64,000 nucleotides of DNA from Favolaschia claudopus. Its lineage: Eukaryota; Basidiomycota; Agaricomycetes; Agaricales; Mycenaceae. The notes beneath the pieces were generated by a model that saw only the letters and a list, made by a program, of their open reading frames with translations, ran no database searches and was not told the DNA's origin. The first letter of the stretch is position 1, and each line of letters starts with the position of its first letter. The stretch spans positions 1-64,000 of the forward strand of contig JAWWNJ010000212.1 of NCBI GenBank assembly GCA_037176885.1, given 5' to 3'. This document shows, piece after piece, positions 1 to 12,303 of the stretch. The position numbers were made by a program, and so were the translations under genes.

Positions 1-1440
1 CTACGAAATTGAGGCTCAGGCTGTTGTGGGGGAAAAGGTTACATCCGGAGAAGTCAGTCTATACTATCCTACCTTTGCTTCAGTCCCTAACATCTCACGT
101 AGAGGTGGTTCAAAGTCAGATGGAAAGGATGGAGTGAAGACTACGATGAATGGAAGCCGGAAGTAGATGTGTAAGTGAGCACATCTACGACGGTTTCCAA
201 TGGCCTGATCAGGTGGGCAGGACTGCTCCGGAACTAATTGATCGCTTCCTGGCTGGCCAGCATGCTGCTCAAGCTGGCAACAGCGCCTCCGCATCGATTG
301 CTCCTCCTTCAAATCTCAAGCGGTCATCGAGAGTCACAACGCCCAAGGAAACATACCCCCAGAGTGAAGGCCAGTACTCCGTTCCTCCTGTCTCCGCATC
401 GGCAATGGCGGCCTTGCTTCTCCGCTCTCCAATTTGAAACAGCTCCCACCCAGTTCCGTAATCTCCTCGAACCAACTCGAAGACCCAGGTGCGTCGGAGC
501 CGTCGTCCAAGGCATCTCCGGACCTGCGAATGAGAACGATACCTCCGGCAAGCACTATGCGATGGAGAACAGTTCTCTCTACCGACTATCACGCCTGTTT
601 CCTTAAAGCCCGTACTGCAGTCCGATGACGTTGCTGTGTTGAGGCCCTTGTCTCAGGCACCCGATGCCCTTGGCTCAAGCATCGGGTTCAGCCCGGGACG
701 CGAACAAGCGGCCACGCAGCCCATCATTGTTTTTTGCTGATACAGAGCCGCCCGCAAAACGCAAGGTGGCATCAGGTCTTGTGCGAGTCTCATGATATGT
801 CCCAGTATCAGGATGAGCCGAGTTGGGAAGGTTTTGTACAGAAAATCGAAACTGTTGAGGATGTCAACGATGAAAGGTTTGTCCATCTGATATGGTGCGT
901 CACTCTTCTAGTTCCATTCAGATGCAAGATTCACTCCGCTCAGGCACACGGGAGAGCATAAGATTGTTCGCTCCGAAACCTGTCATTCAAAACTCCCCCT
1001 CTCAGGTAACCGTCGTCGCTGTTACCACTTTCGTTTACTGATCTGTTGCCAGCTACTTCGGTTCCATGAAAGCAAGCTGCGCTGGAAAGAGGATTGACCC
1101 AGGAGGTAGACGGAAATTACCACCAGCTTTTTGGCAACTGCCTTCACGCCAAATCAAACCAGTGGAATCATCATCGGCGCCGGCCCCTCGAACGAACAAG
1201 GACTGAAGAAATGAGTGTAGCAGTATCTTTGAAATATATTTGTTTTTCCTTCCTCGTCCTCCCAAATTTTGCCGAGTTCCTGCCCGTACCATCTCGATGT
1301 TATTGCAAGCAGGCGAAGATAAGTAGCGCTGAAGATTTTGCGACGGCAAAAATTTGCAGTCACTTGCAGGTAGGGCATCCAAATGTCGATTACAAGTTCA
1401 CCAAATTACTTATGTTCGCGAAACATATAGTGTCCTGATA
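1..1440. other. no gene recognised
   Basis: Short open frames occur on both strands but none shows a recognisable domain, a convincing exon structure or family motifs. I see no terminal repeats with a matching target duplication here. Confidence 0.5.
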
Positions 1441-1566
1441 GCGTCCTGGTAGCATCCCGATCGGGCACTGTCGGGCGGTTATTGGGCAATATAGAACGTT
1501 TATCGTATGCTTATTGCGCCCGATCGGGCTGTCGGGCCCGATAACAAAATAAATAAATTTGCGACA
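1440..1566. repeat. partial TGTCGC-ended element (one end)
   Basis: The stretch ends in AAATAAATTTGCGACA, the same end as the element at 6693-6939 on the opposite strand, and shares its CCCGATCGGGC / GTCGGGC internal repeats. I could not find the matching other end, so this is a truncated relative. Confidence 0.5.
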
Positions 1567-4145
1567 AAAATTTAAGGATGTCAATGACGGCGGCATATAG
1601 AAAATTCCATCAGCTCGGGAATAAGGATAACACTGACATCCTGCGCTCGAGCTTTCCTGGACATATTTCGGATTTGCTGACGACGGTTCCGGCTTCCCAT
1701 TAAATGATGAATTTTAATTCATAAATTTGTAAAAAAAAAAAACAAAGAATGAATTCAAGTGTGTACATAAAATCAAAGTACACTCGAGTACACTAATTCT
1801 CAGACAGAGCGCGGGGAGAGAGGAATGGGAGGAGAGGAGGAAGGTGAATGCATAAAACGAGAGGCAGGGCGGGGAGGGGACTCGAGGTGGGGGAGGGACT
1901 TGAGTCTTGAACACACGGAGGGGAGCGCTTGAAGTGGGAAGAGGACTTGAAAGGACAATATTGAGGTGCTTGGGTGCTTGAGGTGGACGCTTCTGAAGCT
2001 TGCAATCTTGATTTTTGAGGGTTTGGAGCTTGCGACCCCGGGGTTTCGCAGCCTTGAGATGTCGCGCACTTGAAATCTTGACTCTTGCTCTCTTGCCCTC
2101 GACGAAAGCTTGCTTCGAACCATACTTGCGACAGCCATTGGCCTTGAAGCACCTTGATGTGTGTGCGGTCAAAGATCAAGAGCCTCTGAAGAGGCGAGCA
2201 TGAGGAGTGGGCAGACAGGGTGGGGGGAGAAGACAAGAGCGACGACGTGGCAGCCAAGACTGACAAACATCAACATGACAACATCGTGTAAATTTGACAC
2301 CGTCTCTTCTCCGGAATTCTTGGAGTCGAAGTCTCTTCTGCGAGCGGGGAAGTAAGTATATATACAGGTTGCTCGAGCCTCGAAACCTTTGAAGAGGAAA
2401 TTTTATAGTATTCCGAAAGAACCATCTATTGTATATATAGCTATGCAAACATCCCTCGAGTCCACAGGCTTAAGTTTAACAACATGAGGTAGACACTTGA
2501 GATTCTCAGAGCATGCTGGGATATTCTGAGATGTCCTTGGAACCTCCACCCGCTCATCGACTGAGGCCTGAGGTTCTGCGGACGTTCCGGAAAATGAGCT
2601 TCCCTGGACATCGCCAATTATTGTTCCGGGGAGATCAGGCCTCGGACATCATTTCCACATCCTGTCAAAATGGTGGTGTAACGGTCCATTTTGCGTTTCA
2701 GTCATACAGATTGGTACAGTAGCTTCGACTTCGAACTGAGATACTGATATTTCTATCGACATCCGGGGGGGTCAAGCGATGAATTAGAGGACAGAACCTC
2801 GGGAAGGACTCGAGAGGACTTGACCGAAATGTATTGGCTACCTATTGTACGAAACTGCCTGGATCTTATACCACACGCTTCACACACAACTTCGCACCTT
2901 TCTCCCCTTTCCCGTTGAGCGGTAGTAGCGTCGTGGCAAGCCGAAGACGGAAAGGCCCATCCTCGTTCTCAGAAGTCGCATAGAAATCAAGATTTTCCGG
3001 CGCTTTTGTGGGAGCTACAGACGCTCTGGAGAGCTTGTCTTTGGGGAACAGAGTCTCAGATACATGGTGAGTCTCTCTCTTTTCTCTCTTTTCCTCTCTC
3101 TTTTTTTGCAACTTGAAAACTTGGATTCTCTCGGCTCTCCATAATTCATAAGCCCTTAATATTTAATTCTCAAGGGCAGTTAAGGTCTTAATCCGAAATT
3201 CCCACGGCCGTCGGCAGTGCAGGCGTCACTCCCGCTGAGTCCCACATCATCCTCGCGAAGCACCGGCGACGATTCTCACGTACTCGCAGCGGTGATTTTG
3301 CACATTAGCCCTCGAGATCGCTGAAACAAACAACGTCCTTCTCACCACCTTGAAAACCGGGGGACCCGGGGGCTTAAGGCCTTAATTAAGGTCTGCCCGA
3401 ATTCTCTGAATTGGTTCCCAATGGATGGCACACAGTTTTCCGTCCCTCCCGCATGCGATGTTTCGCAACCAGACCGTTGGGATCACGAAAGATGGACAAA
3501 ATTTCGGCGGAATTATGATGGAGGGTTGGCTCAAATTCGATGAGAATGCGTCCCCAATGAAGGGAGATGACGCAACGAATATGCGTCCAGTCGATGTTGT
3601 CGTCCATTCTTTTCGCTCTCGAGAAGCAACCTTCGCGTAGTATGGTTCCGCGTCGAAAGCACCTTCTGCGACATCATCGAGCTCAATGCAGGTCCCTGCC
3701 GTTCCGACTATCAGCTCGCCCTGTCGTCCAAAAGGTGAAGAGGGGAGATTGGCGAGTAATTTGGCTGCCGATTGGCATATGATCTCTATTCGGTTGGCGG
3801 GATCTTCGAGAGTGTCCAACGAACCATGGCAGAACACGCCTCAGCGTAACATTGTCCTCAAACCCTACAACTGAGGCCGTCGTCGGTGCACTCGCTGCTT
3901 TTTCCCACTGGGTTTTGCGCGAGCTGTCTCTCAATTCGACTTAAGTGGCCACCTTCACGACATCACACTTGATTTAATTCCCACTGGGTTCGTCGAGGTA
4001 CCAGTACCTAAGCATTTGTTGTCTAGACGAATATCATATTGTTGAATTGTTAAATCTACTCTACTTGACTGGAGTGTAACGGCATGAATTGCGATTGTGC
4101 CCCTGCAGACCACAGCGGCCACAACAACTTGGGGCTCTAGGTCGA
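1567..4145. other. no gene recognised; GA/CT-rich tract 1800-2130
   Basis: A purine-rich tract at about 1800-2130 gives long serine/proline-rich frames on the minus strand that are composition artefacts. An inverted pair near 3173 and 3400 (GGGCAG with TTAAGG repeats) may bound a small decayed element, but no target duplication is clear. Nothing else is supported. Confidence 0.4.
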
Positions 4146-4148
4146 GTA

Positions 4149-4610
4149 TGGTGCACATCGCATAAACACCACCAAACAGGAACGAAATTTATTGCACCAC
4201 ATCAGAGCCTTCCCACGCCTGATCCTCTGGCCAAAACACTCCGATTAGATAGTAGACTAAACCCTCTAGAGGGATTTCTCGTCCGCTCAAAACTCACAAT
4301 AAATATATTTTTCACGGCATGGATTTGACACATCACTGATACAATCAATCAATCAATCACGTTTGCTTACAACACATATCCTTATTGGGTATCCATAAGT
4401 CCGCACGCCGAGTTACATGCTCCCAAAGTCGTTGGAAAGCTATTGGCTGCAACTTATGTCCTTCCCCTAGCGTTTTGAAGAAGCCCTCCATGAGATTTCA
4501 GTACAGAAAATGCAATATAAAATTTGGTTTTTTGTTCTTGGGCGATTTGAGACATCAAAGATGGCATCAGTGATGGGACCTATTTGGTGGTGTTTATGCG
4601 ATGTGCACCA
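4149..4610. mobile_element. TGGTG-ended MITE, copy A (TA target)
   Basis: This 462-bp element has perfect inverted ends of about 30 bp (TGGTGCACATCGCATAAACA and its complement) and is flanked by TA on both sides (4147-4148 and 4611-4612). It is non-autonomous, with no transposase. It is a diverged relative of the element at 15730-16181: the interiors share AGGAACGAAAT, CCAAAACACTCCGATTAGAT and GACATCA blocks. The TA duplication suits the Tc1/mariner-like group, but the TGGTG ends are not diagnostic, so the superfamily is inferred. Confidence 0.8.
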
Positions 4611-5302
4611 TATATTAGAAGGAGAGGGTGGCTTGGGAGCCGTTGGTTTGGGACACGTCTTGCGATTATGGCCACGCTGTCTACAGTTGCTACATCTGTC
4701 TATTCACTCAGATAGGTCAGTGACCAAGCGGAAAGAAAGCGCACTGCGTACTAATGACTCCGGCTTTGCTCGGTATCGAGCAGCTTTGCGACTAGTCACA
4801 AAATTATATAGTTCATGTGTTTGAGGGGTTGATAGTCTCGTGACCAGACTCTTAAGGGAACCCTGTCGGAACAATCAGCGGCCACTTAACCGTACCATGG
4901 CTCTATCAAAATTGATGGAGGTTTCCCACAGTATGTGTTCCAGTTGGATCGGCTTGCCAGCCATGTGGAAGACCGGGTACCATTTTTGACGGCGTCCATA
5001 TATTTGGCAAATAGACTTTGGGATCGAGACTTCACATCCATTATTGTCTGCCCAGCATTGAGAATCATTGAGATGAAGTTGAAAACCTGGCGGTGAGGTG
5101 GACGCTGTCATGACGTCGTCGGCGTGCTGAGCCTGGTTGATCCGCACTTCGTTCAGTTGAATATCGTCGGGATGAATGCTCAGGACAAAATCGGCCATGA
5201 AGAGGTTCCACAAATGCGGTGATCCTGGGTCTCCTGTCAGAATGCCTAGAAGAGATTCAAACTAAGAGGATTGAAGAGAGGATCGTCTGACTGCGAATCA
5301 TT

Positions 5303-5513
5303 AGCCAGTTTGCGATGCAGCCATTGGATGGCTAATGGCTACACGAAAGTCGAAATTCCGGCGCATTGACAAAGGCTAACCCCGGTCTCAGCATCCAAAC
5401 TTCATTCCAGGTAGCTCTTGTGTAATTTGCGATCAATCTCTGGGCCATCAAAGTTTCCTAATCGGGAAATTGCTAGCCATTCAATGGCTCCAATGGCTCA
5501 TCGCAAACCCTCT
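5303..5513. mobile_element. 211-bp MITE copy 1 (ATT duplication)
   Basis: The element starts AGCCAGTTTGCGATG and ends CATCGCAAACCCTCT, giving imperfect inverted ends, and is flanked by ATT at 5300-5302 and 5514-5516. By eye it is identical over its whole length to 12090-12300, which is flanked by AAT. The AG...CT termini with an A(A/T)T duplication match the rule seen in the PIF/Harbinger element at 34453-37769, so a Harbinger-type source is likely. Confidence 0.85.
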
Positions 5514-5726
5514 ATTATCGTTATCATTGTCGTCGTCGTCAGATCATGCATAGTGAATACCAGGGCTTGCAACTGGTGGACGACCAGCCGCCAGGCGTTG
5601 AATCAGAGTGCGAGCCGGCGTCGGAGGCTCTCCACGTTCACGACGTCGAGTGGGTAGACTTCCGGAGCCGCATTGATAGACTGAGAATAGCTTCGTTAAT
5701 TCACTGTTCAATGCTACACAATAAAT

Positions 5727-6120
5727 TCACCATACCGTCTCGGGAATGATGCCTGAACTTGAGGTGGATTGCTCTGGGACAATGGATTGAGCTATCGATG
5801 TGACGAATCTACCGGCAGACTCACGTGTTCTAAGACTTTGAGAGCTTGGTCGATCTATCAATCCATTGAAATGGGGTCCTTGTTGAAACAGTGATAAAAT
5901 ACATACAAGAAAGTCCAGCAAAGCCTCGTTCTTCTTGCCCAGTGTTCGCAATGCGAGCTGCCGAAGAAGTTGGCTGTTCAGATGACCGAGATGGTCCAGC
6001 CGTTGGTTGGAGTTGAGCAATACCTCGTCTTGTCCGAGTGGCTGGTGGTTTGGTAGTCGGCGGCTCGGGTTCAAGAGGTGCTGCAGGTTCAGGAGCATTT
6101 TTGTTTCGTCGAGGGGCCAT
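5727..6120 (-). CDS. unidentified protein, N-terminal part
   Basis: An ATG at 6120 opens a frame beginning MAPRRNKNAPEPAAPLEP, rich in Ala, Pro and Arg. A probable intron starting GTATGT near 5915 is followed by a downstream frame containing GRFVTSIAQSIVPEQ that runs to about 5730. The composition resembles the disordered N-terminus of a Gag-like or DNA-binding protein, but no domain is recognisable and the rest of the gene is not visible before the MITE at 5303-5513. It could be a retroelement remnant. Confidence 0.3.
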
Positions 6121-6199
6121 TTTTTGCGGTTACTGAGACAGAGAATGCGCACTGGGTTGTACATAAATGCTTCAAACCCCGAGCATATTTAAGAGGAAC

Positions 6200-6690
6200 A
6201 CGAAAAGAATTAATACTAATCTACCTTTGTCGATGAGGACCCAGGATATTCGGAGAAACTTGAACAAGTTACTCACCGAAATTACGTGCCAGCACCATTC
6301 TGGTCTATGAAAGATAACTGGACGCTAAGTTGAGCAGAAAGTTCCCTGACAGACAAATGGCTGCTATTGTTAATAATTTTCCCGAAATGAACACTATCCC
6401 AAGCCCCAGCAGTTGCGCAAATGAAAGCTCAGGTAGTCGGAGGCTGGAGAAGCTCCCGAAACGGTTTGAATGCACGAAATTTTACCTATGTTGATCCTAT
6501 GTTAGTCTCCCGCAGTCAGACTCTACTCTACTAGATATATGATAGTCGATATATCTTTTTATATAGAATCCTATGTTGAAGGCTTGTACTAAGAATGAAG
6601 CTGAAGACCACTCTTTAGCCAAGCCAATCATAATGTACAGAGACGTTGAGGACCAGGTACGGTGTCAGGTGTGGAGATGCATCGATGGTT
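6200..6690. other. no feature recognised
   Basis: AT-rich sequence with no supported gene or repeat boundary. Confidence 0.4.
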
Positions 6691-6692
6691 GT

Positions 6693-6939
6693 GTCGCAAA
6701 TTTATTTATTTTGTTATCGTGCCCGACCACCCGACCATGCCCGATAATACCCCGACAGGGCCCGACCTGATCGTGCCCGAAAAGACATCATCGGGCTGTC
6801 AGGCTGTCGGGTACGATATGCCCCGATCGTTTCCGAGCCCCTTCGATGAGGCGGCTGTCAGGCTGACGACCTGAAGCTCCCCGATAACAAACGACCGCGG
6901 ACGACCGTCGCCGGTAACAGGAAAAAGAAATTTGCGACA
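6693..6939. mobile_element. 247-bp TGTCGC-ended element (2-bp TG duplication)
   Basis: Ends are TGTCGCAAATTT and AAATTTGCGACA, flanked by TG at 6691-6692 and 6940-6941. The interior is built from CCCGA / TCGGGC repeats. It belongs with 7326-8272 and 14349-15718, which have the same style of ends and also 2-bp duplications. No coding capacity. Confidence 0.7.
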
Positions 6940-7325
6940 TGGCTTGAAATAAACGGAAAATTGTGTAGTCTGTTGTAGAATACGCGATGTATTCTTGTTG
7001 AGTACGAATATATTATGTATGAAATCCGTTTACAGTCCTAGCGTAGCGTGCGGGGTTGCCGGCGAAGTCGTAAGAGCGAGTCTCAACAATATCTTGAGGC
7101 GGTATGTAGTCCGAGTGCACACAGAGGCGAAGAAAGTGGGAGGAAAAAGGCAAATTGATTTCGTAGCTAAGGAGTACTTAAAAGGGTGTGGTATAGACTA
7201 CATGTGAATAAGTAGCATGTGGATGGTTGGAAATTAGGTAGATGGTTGGAAATAGGTAGTAAGGGGTAATTGGAAAATATATGAAACAAGAGACGAATGA
7301 TCATAGAGTAAGGTACTTAGCGTCA

Positions 7326-8272
7326 TGTCGCAAAAATCGAAAGTCTGATATAACCGATTATAACCGATTATAGCAGTTATAGGGCGATTATAGGCTGGTT
7401 ATACCTAGTTATAACCGGCCATAGGTCGGGAGGACCCTTATAGCCTATTAGAACTACCTTACAAGCTGCAACACCCAACAATAGTACGACGGGGATTGGG
7501 CAAGCTTGGAGCGTATGGCTTCTCGCTCAGGCTCGGAGTCGGGAACATATGAGGTGGATGAGTCAGTTGCATGGTTAGGTGGGCCTTGGGCCATTTTAGG
7601 GACGCTCCACACAGTGACGTCACCACGGGACGTGACAGCGTGACTCCGCAGCTCTTTCCTCTCAACCACCACCATCGACAGCTCGAGGACATACGACGGC
7701 GTCGATCCCGCCCTCCCTTCATGCTAGTGCGGGTATTTTCGACGGGTGTGCTCAGTAACGGTCGCTTGCCCACGCATCGACCACAAATCACCGACATGGG
7801 GAATTGCATCGGTCCATCGGTGTGTCGCTTTTGTTGCTCATTCTCCAATGAAGTTCTAATCCTGTGCCCTTTGAAGCTTCAACGCAACTGAGAACAGTTG
7901 GTGTGTCTTTAGTTTCTTTATCTCCCGTGCGCTGTCTCATCTCGGTTGTAGTTGCCTTCATCGGATACTCCTCTCCCCTTCCCCAACATAGCTCGCTACC
8001 TCTACGATGTTGTACACGTACCTTAGTTGGAAATAGATCAATTTTATTCAGTACTTTGCTTGATTTGAGATGAATTCCATGGGCCAAATGTGCGGTGAAA
8101 ACTTCCCCGGGCCAACACGGTAATAAGGAGCTATAACCTCTATAATGACTTATAACGATCTTTAAAAATTATAGGACTTATAAGTCTAATCAGGCTTTAT
8201 AGGCCCCCCTCCCAGATTATAGACTTATAACAGGTTACAACTGAGTATAACCGGGTTTCGATTTTTGCGACA
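7326..8272. mobile_element. 947-bp TGTCGC-ended element (2-bp CA duplication)
   Basis: Inverted ends TGTCGCAAAAATCGAAA are perfect over 17 bp, and CA flanks both sides (7324-7325, 8273-8274). Both subterminal zones are packed with short TTATAA, TTATAGG and ATAACCG units, a pattern known from CACTA-group elements, where such repeats bind transposase. Reading frames inside show no transposase similarity, so it is non-autonomous. Confidence 0.75.
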
Positions 8273-8318
8273 CATCCATGACACTTCCCCCCCAGTCTAG
8301 GACCATGAAGTCGAATTT

Positions 8319-8720
8319 TCAGATATGAACCTGGCCCAGATGCTCGGCCAATTCGTGCTCACGGCAGTGAGAGCAATCTACAGCGAATGGCCAAGGTCCC
8401 AAGTGAGAGACACGAGGGAGAAGAGTCGCTTTACCACCTGTGCCGAGGACGGTGAGCAGCTCCGCAACACCCAACGGGCAATACAGACGTCCACAGGCTG
8501 CGTCGAAGCTATGCATGATTGCACGATCGGAAACCATGGAGTCAATGTACGACTCGATGTGCTCCGTGAACGCATCCGCCGGCCCATCCATGTCCAGGAA
8601 TCCGTCCAGAGACTTCGCAAATCCCGCACCAGGGTTGCAGGCAGATTGTTCGCGAAGCCGCTTCGTGGACACCATCATCTTCGCAAGGAGATCAAGACAG
8701 CCTTGCTGCTTCATAAACAT
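8319..8720 (-). CDS. hypothetical 133-aa frame
   Basis: An ATG-started frame of 133 codons with balanced composition (for example FAKSLDGFLDMDGPADAF and a CSHCREHE segment). An equally long frame overlaps it on the plus strand, so coding cannot be assigned by length. No domain is recognised. It could be a decayed gene exon. Confidence 0.25.
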   Translation of the reverse strand: MFMKQQGCLDLLAKMMVSTKRLREQSACNPGAGFAKSLDGFLDMDGPADAFTEHIESYIDSMVSDRAIMHSFDAACGRLYCPLGVAELLTVLGTGGKATLLPRVSHLGPWPFAVDCSHCREHELAEHLGQVHI

Positions 8721-8739
8721 GTGCTAGCGCGTTAATTCG

Positions 8740-10900
8740 TTACGCGCTGCACGAGGATTCTTGATCCAAACAAACGAAATTGATAGAATAGCCGGACGCG
8801 CAGCGCACAAGTCTTCCCCGCCAGGAATGTCTTGAAGGAGAGTAGGAGAGGGAGCGGGAAATACCCAGCGCGACGGCGCTCAGTATTGTGCGACGTGCGA
8901 ATCTCCAACTCAGATGAATTAGAAGGAAAGTGCAGAAAGACAGACGGAAACTGTCCGCAACCAAGGCGGCAGCAGCGCGAATAGACTTCGTCCCATTGGA
9001 AGAGAGCTCGAAGAGGAAGTGGAAGAGTAAGGGCAGTGGTGTAGTAGCTCGGCAGCCCAACCTGCTGAAATCTTGGGCAAAGATCTTCTCAAGACATGGC
9101 CGAGCAAGCGCGTCGCAAGCAGCCAGGGTTCAGATCCAAAGTGCGAGGTACGCAGCCAGACATGTCTTAATTTTGAGGAGACGAGGCCGTTTGGGAGAGC
9201 GGAGAACGGAGGCAGCGCGTGCCTTGAGGTCCGAGGCGTGCAGCTGGCGATCCAGCGCTTCCTCAGATCCAGACGTCAAGGGGTTGGTGGTACATCGAGT
9301 ATTGATTGAGGAGAACAGGAATGACGACACCAACGGCACCCAAACAAGTGCTTACTATATTTTCGTTCGCCCAGAACTCATCTACTCGAATCGCCGAATA
9401 TCCAGCCCCTCGATCACGAACGCGGACCCAATGGATGCGGATATCGGAGGTATGCAGCCAGGCACCGAAGTGTCAGCGCTTCGTCCGATTTGAGCAAAGT
9501 CCGTCCGCATCGTTACAGCGTACCGCGGCGTCGTTTCCTTCCAACTCAAAATCTCCCAATCCACACCTTCCTATGCCCCGCTGAATCCCGATCCTCTCGG
9601 CCCTCCACTCCGAAATCCTTCCCACATCTCAACACCTTAAACTCCCGCCCCCAGTCACGGAATCGCCAAACGTAGTGACACCCGCAGCCGTAAAAACAGC
9701 GCTTGGTGCTACCGAGATGTACGCGAGCGATTCCGGCCTTCATCCGTTGTACGAAGAAGGCTTGACGTTCACAGAGGAAAGGTCTTGATGAACGAGGAAG
9801 AGGGGCCGGCCCCCCGTTATCGCGGTCTTCAAGACGAGTGAAGCCGGAAAAAACAACTTATAAGCCAGTCGCGCGCGGCGCATAAAATCTTCATCCACCA
9901 GATAAGAATTCTTGAATGTTTCAGGAGTTTGGTGAAAACACTTCAAGATGGAGACCACCCACAGGTGAGCCTAAAGGCAGCGCTTGATAGCCATCGCCAG
10001 CGTCGGAGGTAGTGGTGGAGGAAGAGAAGGTGGTCGTCACGTCACAGCATGAGACCGTCGGCGTCGCGCTACGTCACGCCCGTCGACGCAGTTGGCGGCG
10101 CTCGCGCCGACGCCAAACGAGCGTAAAAAGTACGCGGCTTGCGCGCACGGGCACCTAGCCAGTAGATAGAATACGAAGAGGAGAAGGGAAGTCACTCAGT
10201 GATATCCATTACTCCGATAATACCGATGAACCCGAAGTGCCAGCTCATCGAGTCGGGCGCCCTGCGCCCCCCAATCCTTCCAACACCTATCCAGCGGCCC
10301 AGCCCAAGTTGTTGGAAGGTCTTCTTCGTCCCCAGTCCCACCCGTAGGCAGCTACAAGAGTCGAGGAACTCGACTCAGCGTTGGGTGAGACTCAATGTTT
10401 TCTTTCCTCCTCCCGGAAGCCCTCGCGGTGCTACTTCGCATGGCTTCACGGGATTGAAGCAGGACCTCCGAAGCAGCCACTACGGCGCTAGACGGTGTCC
10501 GTAGAGGAAGAGCAGAGGAGGAGGAGGTCGTCGTGAGTCGTAAGGACGTTGTAACCCATCGGTAAGGGATTGTATGACCCTCAGTCGGGCTCCTGTGACC
10601 TAGGACGCACGGGGAACAGTTATACACATGTTCAGGCTAGCAACGGGTCCTGGGTGGTTAGCCTTCGGCGGTAGCGCCGCCGCTCGTTGAGATCCCTCTT
10701 AACCGTAGGACATGGTGGCCAAAGTTAAGCAAGATTATCTTATGTAATGATGACAAGCGGAATATAAGGTATCAAACGTGTAAGTAAGTGATATAATAAT
10801 ATATGCCCGTCACAAAAAATGTTTTGCGTGTCCGGCACTGTAGAGGGTCTATCTTTGATCTCCGTTGACAGATCACCCCTTGAATTTAACGCAGGCCCCG
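8740..10900. other. no gene recognised
   Basis: Several overlapping frames of 60-190 codons exist on both strands without recognisable domains. A short phrase (CAGCGCTT preceded by GAAGTGTCA or GAAGCGTCA) near 9470 recurs at 24820 and 25110, suggesting distant shared repeat ancestry. A solo element end CCGGCACTG|TA lies at 10840. Confidence 0.4.
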
Positions 10901-10912
10901 GGAACCTCCACC

Positions 10913-11035
10913 AACGGAAAATTGCGTTTTTGAGGCCAGATTTTGGCCATTTCCTTGTCCGGAAATTGCGTTTCTGAGGGCCAAATCTGGGCAACTTTAT
11001 TGAGCCTTGTCCGAAAATTACGTTTTTGAGGGCGG
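10913..11035. repeat. three imperfect tandem units of about 50 bp
   Basis: Three units carry the phrase GGAAAATTGCGTTTTTGAGG or close variants (starting near 10914, 10960 and 11012), the last two preceded by TTGTCC. No function is suggested. Confidence 0.6.
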
Positions 11036-11144
11036 CGAAGCCCTCCATCAATAGAGCCAGTCATGCCTCTTTGAAATTCCTGTCTTTAAGCCAAAAGTTT
11101 CGTAGTCCGGCTCCTAACGAATGTTACATCAGCAGGGTGTGCGA

Positions 11145-11769
11145 TAGACTCGACACCAGTCGTTATTGACGGAAACACACCTCGTCAATAACGACTGGAG
11201 CTTAATCACCGGTACATAGCTAAGGCGGAACAGATTTTCTCCCACGATTTTCAAAGACTTGGCCAAAATTTCGTGTAGCTCCTTGTAAAAGTTTTTTGTA
11301 TGCAAAATCTGAATCGGCAGTTCTCTAGTATTTAAAATTCTAAGACTTCGGACGTGCTCAGAATTTTTTTATTATTCGCTGCGGGCTCGTAATGAAGGAA
11401 GCTTTGTAGACCAAGAGGCAGTCACGTCTGGCCATCACGTCATACATGCACCGCTTTCTTGATGCTGCCTAAAAACGGCGGGTCGAAAAGTGGCAAAAGC
11501 AAAGGCATAGCACCCCAGAAAAAAAATCTGAGCACGTCCGAAGTCTTAGAATCTTAAATACTAGAGAACTGCCGATTCAGATTTTGCATACAAAAAACTT
11601 TTACAAGGAGCTACACGAAATTTTGGCCAAGTCTTTGAAAATCGTGGGAGAAAATCTGTTTAGGGTTAGCCGCCTTAGCTACCGGGGATTCCGCACCAGT
11701 CCCTTCGGTGTGTGATCAATCATCAAACGACTGTCTTTGATCTTTTCACCGTGGACTGGTTCGAGTCTA
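11145..11769. mobile_element. 625-bp foldback, MULE-type element (9-bp duplication)
   Basis: The element begins TAGACTCGACACCAGTC, ends with the near-complement GACTGGTTCGAGTCTA, and is flanked by a perfect 9-bp duplication, GGTGTGCGA (11136-11144 and 11770-11778). Inside are two near-identical inverted arms of about 140 bp (11231-11369 and 11519-11659) around a 149-bp spacer, plus a 16-bp hairpin near 11155-11205. A 9-bp duplication with long complex inverted repeats is characteristic of Mutator-like elements. No transposase is encoded. Confidence 0.85.
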
Positions 11770-11845
11770 GGTGTGCGAAGACTTTGTAGCCATTAAATGG
11801 CTACAGATTTGTGAAGCTCACTGGCAGTACTCAATAGTGTATGTA

Positions 11846-11998
11846 CAGTGGTGGCAACTAGAAATTGCCGTGGCTTTTTGGTGAAAATCTGGCTGTATAC
11901 CTCACCGAATGACCTCAAATAAAATGTAGAGATGGGTATGTGATACTTCTGTACCTCTTAAACACTCAGCAATATATTATGCCCTGAGAATGCATCGC
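11846..11998. repeat. solo arm of the CAGTGGTGGC hairpin family
   Basis: After TA at 11844-11845 the sequence CAGTGGTGGCAACTAGAAAT matches the left arm of the hairpin element at 48598-49280 for about 150 bp and then diverges. The second arm is missing here, so this is a truncated copy. Confidence 0.8.
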
Positions 11999-12089
11999 GA
12001 TGCTCTCTACTAGGTCTGCCGGCTCGCTTGATTGGATGAACTGGGCTGTATCCAAAATGGGAAAGGATCAAAAAAAAAAGGGCGCCAAT

Positions 12090-12300
12090 AGCCAGTTTGC
12101 GATGCAGCCATTGGATGGCTAATGGCTACACGAAAGTCGAAATTCCGGCGCATTGACAAAGGCTAACCCCGGTCTCAGCATCCAAACTTCATTCCAGGTA
12201 GCTCTTGTGTAATTTGCGATCAATCTCTGGGCCATCAAAGTTTCCTAATCGGGAAATTGCTAGCCATTCAATGGCTCCAATGGCTCATCGCAAACCCTCT
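12090..12300. mobile_element. 211-bp MITE copy 2 (AAT duplication)
   Basis: Apparently identical to 5303-5513, with AAT at 12087-12089 and 12301-12303. Identity between copies at different sites points to recent movement or recent segmental copying; the different flanking duplications favour movement. Confidence 0.85.
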
Positions 12301-12303
12301 AAT

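Noticed and set aside
1793..2266. Overlapping minus-strand frames of up to 157 codons
   Set aside because: They arise from a GA-rich tract open in several phases; composition is Ser/Pro/Leu-rich with no domain.
3173..3406. Possible MITE with GGGCAG / TTAAGG ends
   Set aside because: The inverted match is short and imperfect and no target duplication could be identified.
8930..9493. 187-codon plus-strand frame
   Set aside because: No recognisable motif and overlapping frames of similar size on the other strand; length alone is not evidence here.
10620..10740. Possible tRNA or small RNA near GTCCTGGGTGGTTAGCC
   Set aside because: No cloverleaf or conserved boxes can be arranged by eye.
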